Below are positions 1 through 8,132 of a stretch of 64,000 nucleotides of DNA, one piece after another (within the stretch, counting starts at the first letter, position 1; each line of letters starts with the position of its first letter). Under the pieces are notes generated by a model, which saw only the letters and a program-made list of their open reading frames with translations, did not search any database and had not been told where the DNA came from. The position numbers and the translations under genes were made by a program. The stretch is taken from NCBI GenBank assembly GCA_902799765.1, contig CADCBZ010000012.1:182153-246152 (forward strand). Direction: 5' to 3'. Source of the DNA: an uncultured Prevotellaceae bacterium (GTDB taxonomy: Bacteria > Bacteroidota > Bacteroidia > Bacteroidales > Bacteroidaceae).

Positions 1-109
1 GCGCTCCAGCTTTCGAGTGAAGCGACTGCATCATGGGTTCGAAGAGGGCTGAAAGCTGCTGGCGTAGCGCGTCCGTTTCCGGGCTTGCCAACTCCAGAGT
101 TCCGGGCAT
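1..109 (-). CDS. Partial phage head gene, 5' end only, unidentified
   Basis: A minus-strand open frame downstream of the portal gene runs off the left edge. Its first in-frame ATG is at 109, giving about 36 visible residues with no motif I can name. A gpF/gp30-type minor head protein usually follows the portal in Mu-like phages, which is only a positional guess. Another ATG at 185, overlapping the portal end, is in a different frame and stops after ten codons; loss of one base in the six-A run at 170-175 would join it to this frame, so the true start may lie there. Confidence 0.35.
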   Translation of the reverse strand, partial: MPGTLELASPETDALRQQLSALFEPMMQSLHSKAGA

Positions 110-162
110 GTCAGCCAGCAGCTCTGTATATCGGCTGTGCAGCCCCTCGTAGTCAGAGGGGC

Positions 163-1509
163 TTAGTCGAAAAAACGGCTCTCATTTGGCTTGTGTTGGC
201 CTTTCTTGTCATCGTCGGGCGTTTCCCCGCCGTTACCTCCGTTATCGTCATGTTGGGGCTGTGTGGGGCCAATCAGGGGCTGCTGCTGTCTGCGTTCCCC
301 AACAGGGATGCCGTATTTGTTCTCGAAGTACTTGCCCTCAACCTCATAGTTGTTGACAACCAGTTCCTCGACGGCCTTCTGCTGCTCAGGCGTGTAGTCC
401 ACAGAGTCATCCCATTTGAACTGCAGGCCTTGAAGTGGGAACCCGTGCCGTATCATTCGTGGTATGAGCTGCTCGTTGATGATATCGCACAGCATATCAC
501 GGTCGGCATCGATAAGGTTCTCGAATACCTCCAGATGCGTTTCTGACTGACTGAGTGAGCTACCGTCCTCGATGGTCATTGTCTGACCGATGACCAGCTT
601 CGAAAGTTCAGAGTTGGCGCGATCCACTCGTTTGTCGTACACGTTAAAGGCATCGCCCTTTGAACTCTCCACCACCTCGATATCGGTTCCCTCCTGAAAC
701 AGTCCCCAACCCTCGGTTCCCATTTCGGCCATCATCTTTTCCATCTTGGCCAGCTCCTTATCGTCACGGGTCGTGGTGTGGGCTATGCGCATAGGCATGC
801 CGAAGATTTCAGCGAAGGTGTCCCAAAAGGCCAACGCGTTCTTTTTGGGTATGGTCTGAGTGGCTGCCTTCAGGAATAATCCCAAGGCCTCAGGCTGTCC
901 CACCTCCACGAGCCAGTCGCAGAATGGTGGCTGGTGGTAGTCGATGCCGGTATGCCAGTCCATACCCAATTCGGGGATGACGCGGTGATATTCAGGAATG
1001 ACGTGCTTACGCTCTATGAGCCTCACGCCGTTATAGGTAAGCCTTCCGTTGATATCGGTTGTCAGGTCGCCCAACTCTATGAGCGAGTGGCCCCAATAGT
1101 TAGCATCGAGCGCATAGTGCAAGAGCTGCTTGAACCAGGGCTTTGCAAAGAACTTGGCGGCTTCCTCATTCTCTTTCTCCTTATCATCTACAAGCTTGAA
1201 TGCCTTAGCCAATACAAAACCCTCGCGCTGCTGGATACAGCCCGAAAGATGCAGGTCGATATCCACGTCACGGTAGATATCATAAAGACGCTGGCGGTTG
1301 GGGTTATCAACGTTGATGGCCATCTGCCATGCGTGCCTCCAGTCACCGATATCCTTACGAGTCAGCGCGTCGGTCTGACGCTGTAACTCCACGACCATCT
1401 TTTTCAGTCGCTTGCGGTCGCCCTCCTTTGCCAGATTGAACGTACCGTATTGTGAATTCAGTACACGCCCTGATAGCGGGTTCTGCTTGTTATTTCCTTT
1501 CTTTTTCAT
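163..1509 (-). CDS. Portal protein, Mu gp29-like (DUF935)
   Basis: This 448-residue protein matches the DUF935 family, the portal of Mu-like phages: a dodecameric ring at the capsid vertex through which DNA is packaged and ejected. Family-like stretches include the N-terminal VDIDLHLSGCIQQREGFVLA segment (about residues 82-101), a central GMPMRIA stretch and the SLSQSETHLEVFENLIDADR region near residue 320. The last 40 residues are hydrophilic and low in complexity. It lies just downstream of the gp36-like gene, three bases apart, in the leftward packaging operon. Length fits the family. Confidence 0.88.
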   Translation of the reverse strand: MKKKGNNKQNPLSGRVLNSQYGTFNLAKEGDRKRLKKMVVELQRQTDALTRKDIGDWRHAWQMAINVDNPNRQRLYDIYRDVDIDLHLSGCIQQREGFVLAKAFKLVDDKEKENEEAAKFFAKPWFKQLLHYALDANYWGHSLIELGDLTTDINGRLTYNGVRLIERKHVIPEYHRVIPELGMDWHTGIDYHQPPFCDWLVEVGQPEALGLFLKAATQTIPKKNALAFWDTFAEIFGMPMRIAHTTTRDDKELAKMEKMMAEMGTEGWGLFQEGTDIEVVESSKGDAFNVYDKRVDRANSELSKLVIGQTMTIEDGSSLSQSETHLEVFENLIDADRDMLCDIINEQLIPRMIRHGFPLQGLQFKWDDSVDYTPEQQKAVEELVVNNYEVEGKYFENKYGIPVGERRQQQPLIGPTQPQHDDNGGNGGETPDDDKKGQHKPNESRFFD

Positions 1510-1512
1510 ACC

Positions 1513-1932
1513 TTACCAATTATGCTTTAGTTTCGGCTGTGAGCTATACTTGAAAAGGAAGCCTGTAGGCTCTCCGTCTTCATCAGTGGCCAAAGGTAAG
1601 TCAGGCAAGATCTTCTCGGCCTGTACGCCCTTCAGCCAATCGAGGGCGCGTTCGTAACGCTTCTCGCGGATCTGCATACCCATATTCTGGGGCAGCGACG
1701 CGGCCATGTGGTACAGTGCAATATCACAGGTGTACATGACCACAAGCTGGTTGCGGTTATCACTATCGGCACTGAATATGGCCTGGCAGTCATACTTGGG
1801 GCGTAGGTAGCCCGCTATTTCCTCGATGGCCTCCTTCTCGGCTTTGGCCCGGTTCTCGGCACTCACCTGAGTAACGATGCGTAGCGCACCCTCACCGATA
1901 ACCACCTTGTAATCTTCGTCTGTGATGAACAT
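1513..1932 (-). CDS. Mu gp36-like head-tail protein (DUF1320)
   Basis: This 139-residue protein resembles DUF1320, the Mu gp36 family thought to act at head completion or the head-tail connector. Visible features are the short N-terminal MFITDEDYK start, a helical AEKEAIEEIAGYLRPKYD segment (residues about 31-48) typical of connector adaptor folds, and the YTCDIALYHMAA helix near residue 70. It sits between two small unknown genes and the portal, all on the minus strand, consistent with a head-assembly operon. Confidence 0.7.
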   Translation of the reverse strand: MFITDEDYKVVIGEGALRIVTQVSAENRAKAEKEAIEEIAGYLRPKYDCQAIFSADSDNRNQLVVMYTCDIALYHMAASLPQNMGMQIREKRYERALDWLKGVQAEKILPDLPLATDEDGEPTGFLFKYSSQPKLKHNW

Positions 1933-1934
1933 AT

Positions 1935-2123
1935 TTATAATTGTTTTTTTAATTCCTCATAACTGTATCTTTCGATATAGTGCTTATCCCCATTTTTCAT
2001 AGAGACTACATAACTCGTGCTATATCCGTCGTAATCTTCTTTGAGTGAGCTAATATCGTCGATATTAACCTCAATAGTTCCACCATATCGCCCGCTGCCT
2101 ATCAGATGTGCAAACTTTGCCAT
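1935..2123 (-). CDS. Small phage protein, unknown
   Basis: A 62-residue acidic protein of mixed alpha/beta character (GTIEVNIDDISSLKED, then YVVSMKNGDKHYIERYS), ending in a short charged helix. It shows no signal peptide or membrane segment and I do not recognise the family. It is packed between the 76-residue unknown gene and the gp36-like gene with only a few bases on each side, so it is probably translated as part of the packaging operon. The even hydrophobic spacing suggests a small folded beta domain. Confidence 0.55.
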   Translation of the reverse strand: MAKFAHLIGSGRYGGTIEVNIDDISSLKEDYDGYSTSYVVSMKNGDKHYIERYSYEELKKQL

Positions 2124-2130
2124 AGTTTCG

Positions 2131-2361
2131 TTATTTAGTTACGAACAAAGCGCGTTTCTCGATATCCTGAACCTTCACGCCTTTCTTGAACTGATGTGTG
2201 GCCACCATTTTCTTGATGTCCTGTTTAGCCACCACCACCAGTTTTCCATTAACTACTACTACGAGCTGTTTACGGCCCGTCAGCTTCTGAAGCTTAACGG
2301 CCTTTTTGACGGCGCGTTTGTAACGCCATGCGTTGTACAAGTCTTTAATCAGTTGTATCAT
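2131..2361 (-). CDS. Small basic phage protein, unknown
   Basis: A 76-residue, strongly basic protein (start MIQLIKDLYNAWRYKRAVKK). The frame stays open upstream into the terminase gene, but the ATG at 2361, one base beyond the terminase stop, is the sensible start. A lysine-rich helix is followed by a beta-like LVVVVNGKLVVVA segment. No family is recognised. The net positive charge would allow nucleic-acid or capsid-interior contact, but that is inference. It lies between the large terminase and another small unknown gene. Confidence 0.5.
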   Translation of the reverse strand: MIQLIKDLYNAWRYKRAVKKAVKLQKLTGRKQLVVVVNGKLVVVAKQDIKKMVATHQFKKGVKVQDIEKRALFVTK

Positions 2362-2362
2362 A

Positions 2363-3922
2363 TTACCATGTATTTTTGGGGCTCGGACGTTTGCCGAACC
2401 TCGGTGTAAACTTTTGTATGCGCGTGTTCTTTTGTAATATATAGATGGCTCCTTCGTCGGCATCCGGCGCGTCATCGTTGCCGCTCATTCCCTTTTGGAA
2501 AGCCAAAGTCTGCTCAAGTCCGGCCTGCATGTCCGGGTCATCTTTCTGCGACTCATCGTAGAACACAAAGCCACGTTCCCATAACGGACTGATTGCCTCT
2601 ATACGCTGGAACTTATCGGGCTTCTTTCGTTTGTCGCCTGTGATGGGCAGTTGGTAGCCTCTAAGCTCTCCCTCAGTGGTGAAGTCATCGAGTATCATAT
2701 CCTGCATGAAGGAAGCCTCCATTGCAAAGCGGATGGCAATGCCCTCTTCCTGGCTCCACTCATAGATATCATAGCACCACCTTACCATTTCAGCAAGGGA
2801 GGTCTTACGGACGAAGGCCCTCAGTTGCCAGAGGTTCGTCTTTTGCTTACCCCATAGCTTAGCTGACTTGGTATCGTTCTTTTGGGTTCCCTTCCAAGAT
2901 GGGTCGATGTAAAGGACGAATTCAGAGAACTCCTTCCACTTGGGACGCTTGGCCCAACGTATCCACTCATGCTTGAACACGTTACCCTCCACAATCGGGT
3001 TGTGCATCATCTCCTTGTTCCAAGCGCGGTAGCCGACAAACTCTTCATAAGCCCGTGCCTCTTCCTTAGTCCATTTATCCTTCCATACAGGCTCGCCCTC
3101 GTTGTCAACTGCATAGACAGTCGAAACGTGTACGCCCTTTGTGGCACAGATGTTGGCCAGTACTGAGGTCTTACTAATGAGGTTGCCCACCATGATAAAG
3201 CGGCCACGTCCTACATCAAGCGCACCGAAAAGGGCCTCTTTTACCCAATCCGTCAACTCGCCCACACGTCGCTTGTTTCGGCATAGCTCATCATCGTCGA
3301 GGTCATCTATAACGATGTAGTCGGGACGTGCCTCGCGCTTTCTGAGACCACGTGGCGACTGCCCGCGACCGCATGCCAAGAATGAAACGCCGTTACGTGT
3401 GGTGAACTCTCCCTCCGTCCAATCGCCCAAGGTCATCTGCTCCCCAAAGTCGGCAATAATGCGTTTGTTGTACTGGAGCTCAGCTTGAATGTCGCCCAAC
3501 AGTCGGTTGGCACTATCCTCAGACTTACCAACAATCACCATGAAGTTGATCAGCCGTTTGGGCTGGAATATCAACCAAAGCGGCATGAAGATGTCGAAAT
3601 GCGTGGACTTGGCGTGACCGCGTGGCCATTTGAACACGGCCTTGAGATTGGGCGTGTTCTTAACCTTCTGCGCTGCCTGGTTATGGAACGGGGCATTGTG
3701 GATAATGCGGACGGGCTCACCCGTCACCTTATCGCGCAGTGTGAGGAAATGGGGGAAATAGTACTCACAGAAAGCGGCATAGTCTTTCTGGAGCCTGCGA
3801 ATACGCTGCTCCTTCTGCGTCTGGCTTTCACGTGTGAGCTGTGAAGTCTCTGTAAGCGACTGTATTTGCTTACAGTGTTCCTGCCATTGCTCAAGTGCCT
3901 GTTTCCTTTCCGCTGCTGTCAT
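2363..3922 (-). CDS. Phage terminase large subunit, Mu gp28-like
   Basis: The 519-residue packaging motor and nuclease. The N-terminal ATPase shows a Walker A-like WPRGHAKST at residues 99-107 and a Walker B DYIVIDDLDDDE at about 201-212. The C-terminal nuclease domain begins near residue 335 with VLYIDPSWKGT, whose aspartate (about 340) fits the first metal-binding acid of the RNase H-like fold. Length is normal for gp28-type terminases. It follows the small-subunit gene after about a dozen bases. A long charged N-terminal helix (residues 1-50) precedes the motor domain. Confidence 0.9.
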   Translation of the reverse strand: MTAAERKQALEQWQEHCKQIQSLTETSQLTRESQTQKEQRIRRLQKDYAAFCEYYFPHFLTLRDKVTGEPVRIIHNAPFHNQAAQKVKNTPNLKAVFKWPRGHAKSTHFDIFMPLWLIFQPKRLINFMVIVGKSEDSANRLLGDIQAELQYNKRIIADFGEQMTLGDWTEGEFTTRNGVSFLACGRGQSPRGLRKREARPDYIVIDDLDDDELCRNKRRVGELTDWVKEALFGALDVGRGRFIMVGNLISKTSVLANICATKGVHVSTVYAVDNEGEPVWKDKWTKEEARAYEEFVGYRAWNKEMMHNPIVEGNVFKHEWIRWAKRPKWKEFSEFVLYIDPSWKGTQKNDTKSAKLWGKQKTNLWQLRAFVRKTSLAEMVRWCYDIYEWSQEEGIAIRFAMEASFMQDMILDDFTTEGELRGYQLPITGDKRKKPDKFQRIEAISPLWERGFVFYDESQKDDPDMQAGLEQTLAFQKGMSGNDDAPDADEGAIYILQKNTRIQKFTPRFGKRPSPKNTW

Positions 3923-3934
3923 GGGGCAGTGAGT

Positions 3935-4408
3935 TTAGAGTTCGGCACTTGGGGCCATCTTTTCCATGAGGAACTGGTTCTGGTACTTGTTGATGGCCTT
4001 GATGAGTTCGGGGGTGATTTCCGGGTCAAACTCAGCATTGTACTGGAGCCATTTGTTGAACGCCATGAATACCTCGATGGCATCTACCACGTTGGCCTTC
4101 TTATCAAGTTTCTCGACTACGGCACTCAGCTTAGACAGCTTATCGGCCAGTGAGCCAATCAGTGTCGGGTCGTTGGACTTGTTGACGTTCTCAATGAGTT
4201 GGTCAATAGTGAGCAGCAGTTTGTTCACCAGTTCCGGGCGTGTGATGTTCTTGGCGGCGCGTGCCTCCTTCCATCCTTCCTTCGTACACCAGTTCGATAT
4301 GGTAACGCGTGATACGCCCAACCGTTCTGCAATTTCCTGTTGCTCCATGCCGGACATATACAGTGAACGTCCGAGCTGTTTCTTGTTTTCAAGTTCTGCT
4401 TTTGTCAT
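3935..4408 (-). CDS. Terminase small subunit-like HTH protein
   Basis: A 157-residue protein with an N-terminal helix-turn-helix (QEIAERLGVSRVTISNWC, about residues 27-44), followed by helical and coiled-coil-like segments. HTH proteins of this form upstream of a gp28-type terminase act as the DNA-recognising small subunit (Mu gp27 and DUF1804-like proteins). I prefer the ATG at 4408, whose product starts MTKAELENKKQ; an ATG at 4444 would add twelve residues but lies in a palindromic control region. It is the first gene of the leftward operon. Confidence 0.7.
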   Translation of the reverse strand: MTKAELENKKQLGRSLYMSGMEQQEIAERLGVSRVTISNWCTKEGWKEARAAKNITRPELVNKLLLTIDQLIENVNKSNDPTLIGSLADKLSKLSAVVEKLDKKANVVDAIEVFMAFNKWLQYNAEFDPEITPELIKAINKYQNQFLMEKMAPSAEL

Positions 4409-4576
4409 TGCGATATTACTTTTTATTGCGATTTTGCAGTGCAAAATTGCATAAAAAGGGCCACACTAACAAAAAACGGTGTACTCGTTGCAGCCTTTAC
4501 TGCAAGCGTTGCAGCGTTTTTTGGAGGGTCGCAGGAAAGTGCGTAATATTGCAGTCGCAAAACATAAGTAACTGAT
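4409..4576. promoter_or_regulatory. Divergent control region with palindromes
   Basis: This gap separates the leftward packaging operon from the rightward structural operon. It holds a 15-bp palindrome (TTTTGCA, one base, TGCAAAA, 4432-4446), an inverted repeat TTGCAG/CTGCAA at 4488-4493 and 4500-4505, and a third TTGCAG at 4509-4514. Such clustered sites suit an activator or repressor acting on both operons. No perfect TTTG/TAnnTTTG promoter is visible, which may mean a phage-encoded activator is needed; that is inference. Confidence 0.5.
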
Positions 4577-5512
4577 ATGAGTAAACGAATAAGATTAACA
4601 AATGAAAGGGTCAACAGTTACGGCTTTCGCCTCTTGACCTCAGGTGGTGATCTGGAGCAGTACCAGAGAAACCCCGTGTTCCTGTATATGCACGAGCGCG
4701 GAAAAGTAATAGGTTATTTAAAAGACCTAAAAGTTGAAAATGATGAAGTTACTGGAGAGCCTGTCTTTGACGAGGCTACAGAACTGAGCCGTCAGTGTAA
4801 GAAACAGTTCGAGGTGGGTAGCCTTCGCATGGTGAGTGTTGGTGTTCAGCCTATAGAGGTCAGCGATGCAAAGGAGCTGCTACTTGAGGGGCAGACTCGC
4901 CCTACCGTAACAAAGTGGAAGCTGGTGGAGGTGTCCCTTGTGGATATCGGAGCCAACGACGATGCTATTGTCATGCAGGATAATGGTATGGTCATAGAAT
5001 TAGGAAAAGACGGCAACTGCCTGTTGCCATTACTGAGTAATAACCCCATCAATCAAACAACAATGGATTTAAAGAAGTTAGCCCTACAGTTGGGCCTGCC
5101 TGAGACGGCAGACGAGGCAACCGTTCTCGCGAAGATTGCCGAATTGCAGAAAGAGGCCGGAGCGTCTGTAACGCTCAAGGCTGAGAATGACAAGCTGAAG
5201 CTTGCAGGTATTACAACTCTCGTGGACAAAGCCATCACCGAGAAAAAGATCACTGTCGAGAATAAGGAGCACTTCCTTAACCTCGGTAAGACCATCGGTG
5301 CTGAGGAACTTGAGAAGACTCTTGCAGCCATGTCGCCCAACGTAAAGCTGAGCGGTATCATCAACCATCAGGGTGGCAGTCCCGCACAGCAGGGCTCATA
5401 CACCAAGCTGAGCGAGGTTCCTGAGGCAGAGCTGCTGACAATGCGTCAGTCAGATCCCGCAACCTACAAGCGTCTGTTCAAGGCCGAGTATGGTTATGAG
5501 TGTGAAATCTAA
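4577..5512 (+). CDS. Prohead protease with scaffold domain (Mu gpI-like)
   Basis: A 311-residue protein. The N-terminal half (residues 1-150) resembles a capsid maturation protease: a conserved MHERGKVIGYLKDLKVENDE segment, then VSVGVQP and KLVEVSLVDIGANDDA, a pattern of S78/gpI-like proteases, where the VSLVDIGAN region is typical near the catalytic serine. The rest, from about residue 160, is helical with repeated Ala/Lys/Glu, as in an internal scaffold. It sits directly before the major capsid gene, as expected. I cannot assign all catalytic residues. Confidence 0.78.
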   Translation: MSKRIRLTNERVNSYGFRLLTSGGDLEQYQRNPVFLYMHERGKVIGYLKDLKVENDEVTGEPVFDEATELSRQCKKQFEVGSLRMVSVGVQPIEVSDAKELLLEGQTRPTVTKWKLVEVSLVDIGANDDAIVMQDNGMVIELGKDGNCLLPLLSNNPINQTTMDLKKLALQLGLPETADEATVLAKIAELQKEAGASVTLKAENDKLKLAGITTLVDKAITEKKITVENKEHFLNLGKTIGAEELEKTLAAMSPNVKLSGIINHQGGSPAQQGSYTKLSEVPEAELLTMRQSDPATYKRLFKAEYGYECEI

Positions 5513-5536
5513 TGTCAAACCAATAAGAAAACGAAC

Positions 5537-6871
5537 ATGAAAAGATTGCTTTTTCTGATGTCGGCGGTTTTGATTAACTGCCTGTGCGGTGGCCTGATGG
5601 CCTCTGCTGCGGGGTTTAGCCCCATGTCGGGAGCTGTTGGACTGAATGTCCTTGCGGCAGTTGTTGGCAACGTTGCCCCTGCTGGTTCCCTTTGTGCCGG
5701 TGTCTATACTGAGATATGGACTGGTGAGCTCGTAAAACATCTGCGCCGTGGCCTTGAGGCTACTTGGCTCGATGGTATTCCTGACAACTCAAGCATCGTA
5801 GAGAATGACATTATCCATTTGGTAGAGGTCGGTGTGGATCCTGACGTACTGGTTAACAATACAACTTATCCAATCCCCTTGCAGGCCCTCGACGATGCAG
5901 ATATCGCCATCCAGCTTGATAAGTTCCAGACTAAGGTAACTCCTATCACAGACGATGAACTTCATGCCATCAGCTATGATAAGATGACACGTGTTAAGGA
6001 AAGTCACGGTAACTCTATCAACGATGCCAAGTTTGCCAAGGCCGCTCACGCCATGTGTGCTGCCAGCAATGGTGCGAAGACTCCCGTTTTGAAGACTACC
6101 GGCTCACGCGATCCTGAGACTGGCCGTATCAAGCTCGTACCAAACGACCTTATCCGTATGAAGAAAGCTATGGATAAGCTGGGTGTTCCTGCTATTGGCC
6201 GTCGCCTGGTATTGTGCAGTGATCACATTAACGACTTGCTGGAGGTAGACCAGAAGTTCAAGGAGCAGTACAACATCAACCGCAACGATGGTACTGTTGG
6301 CCGTCTGTATGGCTTCGATATCTATGAGTTTGCCAACAACCCGCTCTACACTACGGCAGGCACAAAGAAGGCTCTGGGTGCAACCGCAAGCACGGGTGAG
6401 TTCCAGTGCTCGTTCGCGTTCTATGTTCAGCGCGTGTTCAAGGCTACCGGCTCGACCAAGATGTACTACAGCGAGGCAGGCACGGATCCAGAATACCAGC
6501 GTAACAAGATCAACTTCCGTCACTACTTCATCTGCATGCCTAAGAAGGCCGATGCTGGCGTAGTCATTTACTCTGACTATGACGCTCAGGGTGCTCCCAC
6601 CATCACAGGTGATGACGCTATCAGCGTGAAGGCTTCTGGAGGTTCTAACAACCGTACCTATGCCACCTCAAACGGTGCAGATATTACGGCTGTAAGTGAT
6701 TCGGAGTGGCTGACTGTAGCAGTAACTGGTAAAAAGGTGACCTTCACCAGTGAGGCATACGCCTACGACGCTGAGGGCGAGGCAACCCGTACCGCTACCG
6801 TGACTATCGGTATCAAGGATACAGAGGTTACCAAGATCGTGACTGTAACACAGCCAATGGCTGAAGCATAA
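5537..6871 (+). CDS. Major capsid protein with C-terminal BACON-like domain
   Basis: This 444-residue protein sits where a major capsid gene should, between protease-scaffold and lysis genes. The N-terminus (residues 1-25) is a hydrophobic stretch resembling a signal peptide, but is probably a pro-region. From about 50 (VYTEIWTGELVKHLRRGLEA) to 350 is the HK97-type body. The last 90 residues look like a BACON domain: WLTV near 400, then RTATVTIG and a terminal VTKIVTVTQ. BACON folds in Bacteroidetes proteins are linked to carbohydrate or mucin binding, so the domain may decorate the capsid surface. Confidence 0.82.
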   Translation: MKRLLFLMSAVLINCLCGGLMASAAGFSPMSGAVGLNVLAAVVGNVAPAGSLCAGVYTEIWTGELVKHLRRGLEATWLDGIPDNSSIVENDIIHLVEVGVDPDVLVNNTTYPIPLQALDDADIAIQLDKFQTKVTPITDDELHAISYDKMTRVKESHGNSINDAKFAKAAHAMCAASNGAKTPVLKTTGSRDPETGRIKLVPNDLIRMKKAMDKLGVPAIGRRLVLCSDHINDLLEVDQKFKEQYNINRNDGTVGRLYGFDIYEFANNPLYTTAGTKKALGATASTGEFQCSFAFYVQRVFKATGSTKMYYSEAGTDPEYQRNKINFRHYFICMPKKADAGVVIYSDYDAQGAPTITGDDAISVKASGGSNNRTYATSNGADITAVSDSEWLTVAVTGKKVTFTSEAYAYDAEGEATRTATVTIGIKDTEVTKIVTVTQPMAEA

Positions 6872-6885
6872 AGGAAACGTAGGCT

Positions 6886-7359
6886 ATGGCAAACAAGCTG
6901 CAATATCTGGTAATCCACTGCACAGACACACCTGCTGGCCGTGAAGTGACATCGGATGACATCCGTCACTGGCACACTGACCCTGTGTCGAAGGGTGGTC
7001 GTGGCTGGAAGCAAGTGGGTTACACAGATATGTTCCACCTCGACGGCAGAAGGGAGCGTCTTGTTAGGAATAACGAGGATGCCTATGTGGACGGTTGGGA
7101 GATTACCAACGGCGTAGCTGGCTACAACAGCGTGAGTCGTCACATCGTCTATGTCGGAGGCTGTGCAGCTAATGACCATAAGCGCAAGATAGACACGCGC
7201 ACGGAAGCTCAGCGCAGAGCCATGAAGGAATATGTGCTGGACTTCCACAAGCGTTTCCCCTCTGTTAAGATTGTGGGACACAACCAACTGGCAGCTAAGG
7301 AGTGCCCGTGTTTCAATGTTCCCGCATGGTTGAAGGAAATAGGAATAAATCAAAAGTAA
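6886..7359 (+). CDS. Endolysin, N-acetylmuramoyl-L-alanine amidase
   Basis: A 157-residue Amidase_2 (T7 lysozyme-type) enzyme that cuts the amide bond between MurNAc and the stem peptide at lysis. Zinc ligands expected for the family are visible: His11 in VIHCTDTP, His132 in VGHNQ and Cys140 in KECPCFNV. It lacks a signal peptide and a separate cell-wall-binding domain, and its length fits a single-domain enzyme. It begins the lysis cassette, followed after a few bases by a membrane protein and a spanin-like lipoprotein. Confidence 0.92.
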   Translation: MANKLQYLVIHCTDTPAGREVTSDDIRHWHTDPVSKGGRGWKQVGYTDMFHLDGRRERLVRNNEDAYVDGWEITNGVAGYNSVSRHIVYVGGCAANDHKRKIDTRTEAQRRAMKEYVLDFHKRFPSVKIVGHNQLAAKECPCFNVPAWLKEIGINQK

Positions 7360-7365
7360 CGAACA

Positions 7366-7923
7366 ATGGCAGACATCATTCTACAGTTCCTTACATGGGC
7401 CATCCCATCGGGCGGCATTGGTGCAGCCATTGCCTGGTTCTTTAATCGCAGGGCTCACAATGCCGAAACAGCCAAGGTCGTACACGACACCTACAAACAG
7501 ATGTATGAGGACGTGAGCAAGCTGCTGATTGAGACCAGGGAAAAGTACGAAGAAACCTATGAGAAAGTTGAAGAACTCAGTCAAGAGTACGCTCGCACAC
7601 GGACTGCGCTTAACCGCCTCAGCCGTGCCGTCGAAGCTATTCAGCTTTGCCCTTATCGCAGTGAGTGCCCTGTGCGTGGTGAGCTGCAAAAGTCAGGCGA
7701 CGACACCGCAAGCGTCCTACGTACCTCCACCCGTGGCAATTCCAACGCTCACACCCGTAGCGGTGGACGGCGACAGCGCAATGCTGGAGGCCAAGCTTCG
7801 CGCGGATTCAAGCGGAAGGGTGACACTGGATCTGCTTCGTCAGGAAACCTCGAAACGGATGAGCCTGCAGGCGGAGATCGACTCTCTGGGCAACCTGAAG
7901 GTGAAGGCCAAACGGAAACCTGA
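7366..7923 (+). CDS. Holin-like / inner-membrane lysis protein
   Basis: A 185-residue protein with one N-terminal membrane helix (about residues 5-26) and then a charged coiled coil (about 30-85), ending in a CPYRSECPVR cysteine motif near 95-104. The rest is low-complexity Gly/Ser/Arg, as expected where this frame overlaps the lipoprotein gene from 7625. Position after the endolysin argues for a holin or the inner-membrane half of a spanin pair. No classical holin family is recognised, so the exact lysis role is open. Confidence 0.6.
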   Translation: MADIILQFLTWAIPSGGIGAAIAWFFNRRAHNAETAKVVHDTYKQMYEDVSKLLIETREKYEETYEKVEELSQEYARTRTALNRLSRAVEAIQLCPYRSECPVRGELQKSGDDTASVLRTSTRGNSNAHTRSGGRRQRNAGGQASRGFKRKGDTGSASSGNLETDEPAGGDRLSGQPEGEGQTET

Positions 7924-8131
7924 CACCGTCTATGTCAAAGGAAAGGACTCCTTGATATACGTTCCGGTTCCCGGCCCTGAAAGGGAAGTGGAAAAGGCTG
8001 TCGAGGTTAATGTCCTGAACAAATGGCAGAAGGCTATGGTATGGCTTGGCTCAGTAGCTCTGCTGATAGTGGCAGCCCTCGGACTACCGAAGCTCTTAAA
8101 ACTGATTTTAAAACTCTTAAAACGCTATTAA
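7625..8131 (+). CDS. Spanin-like lipoprotein with C-terminal membrane helix
   Basis: A lipoprotein embedded in another frame of the preceding gene. The frame is open from an ATG at 7529, but a GTG at 7625 gives a clean lipoprotein signal: basic start, hydrophobic FALIAVSAL, lipobox VVSC. The mature part is periplasmic and ends in a membrane helix (MVWLGSVALLIVAALGL) and a basic tail. Outer-membrane lipid at one end and inner-membrane helix at the other is the plan of unimolecular spanins such as T1 gp11, which fuse the two membranes at lysis. The function is inferred from topology and position after the endolysin. Confidence 0.65.
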   Translation: MPSKLFSFALIAVSALCVVSCKSQATTPQASYVPPPVAIPTLTPVAVDGDSAMLEAKLRADSSGRVTLDLLRQETSKRMSLQAEIDSLGNLKVKAKRKPDTVYVKGKDSLIYVPVPGPEREVEKAVEVNVLNKWQKAMVWLGSVALLIVAALGLPKLLKLILKLLKRY

Positions 8132-8132
8132 A

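Noticed and set aside
5537-5611. Capsid gene product as a secreted host protein
   Set aside because: The remaining 420 residues and the place behind protease-scaffold fit a major capsid protein; the hydrophobic start is better seen as a pro-region.
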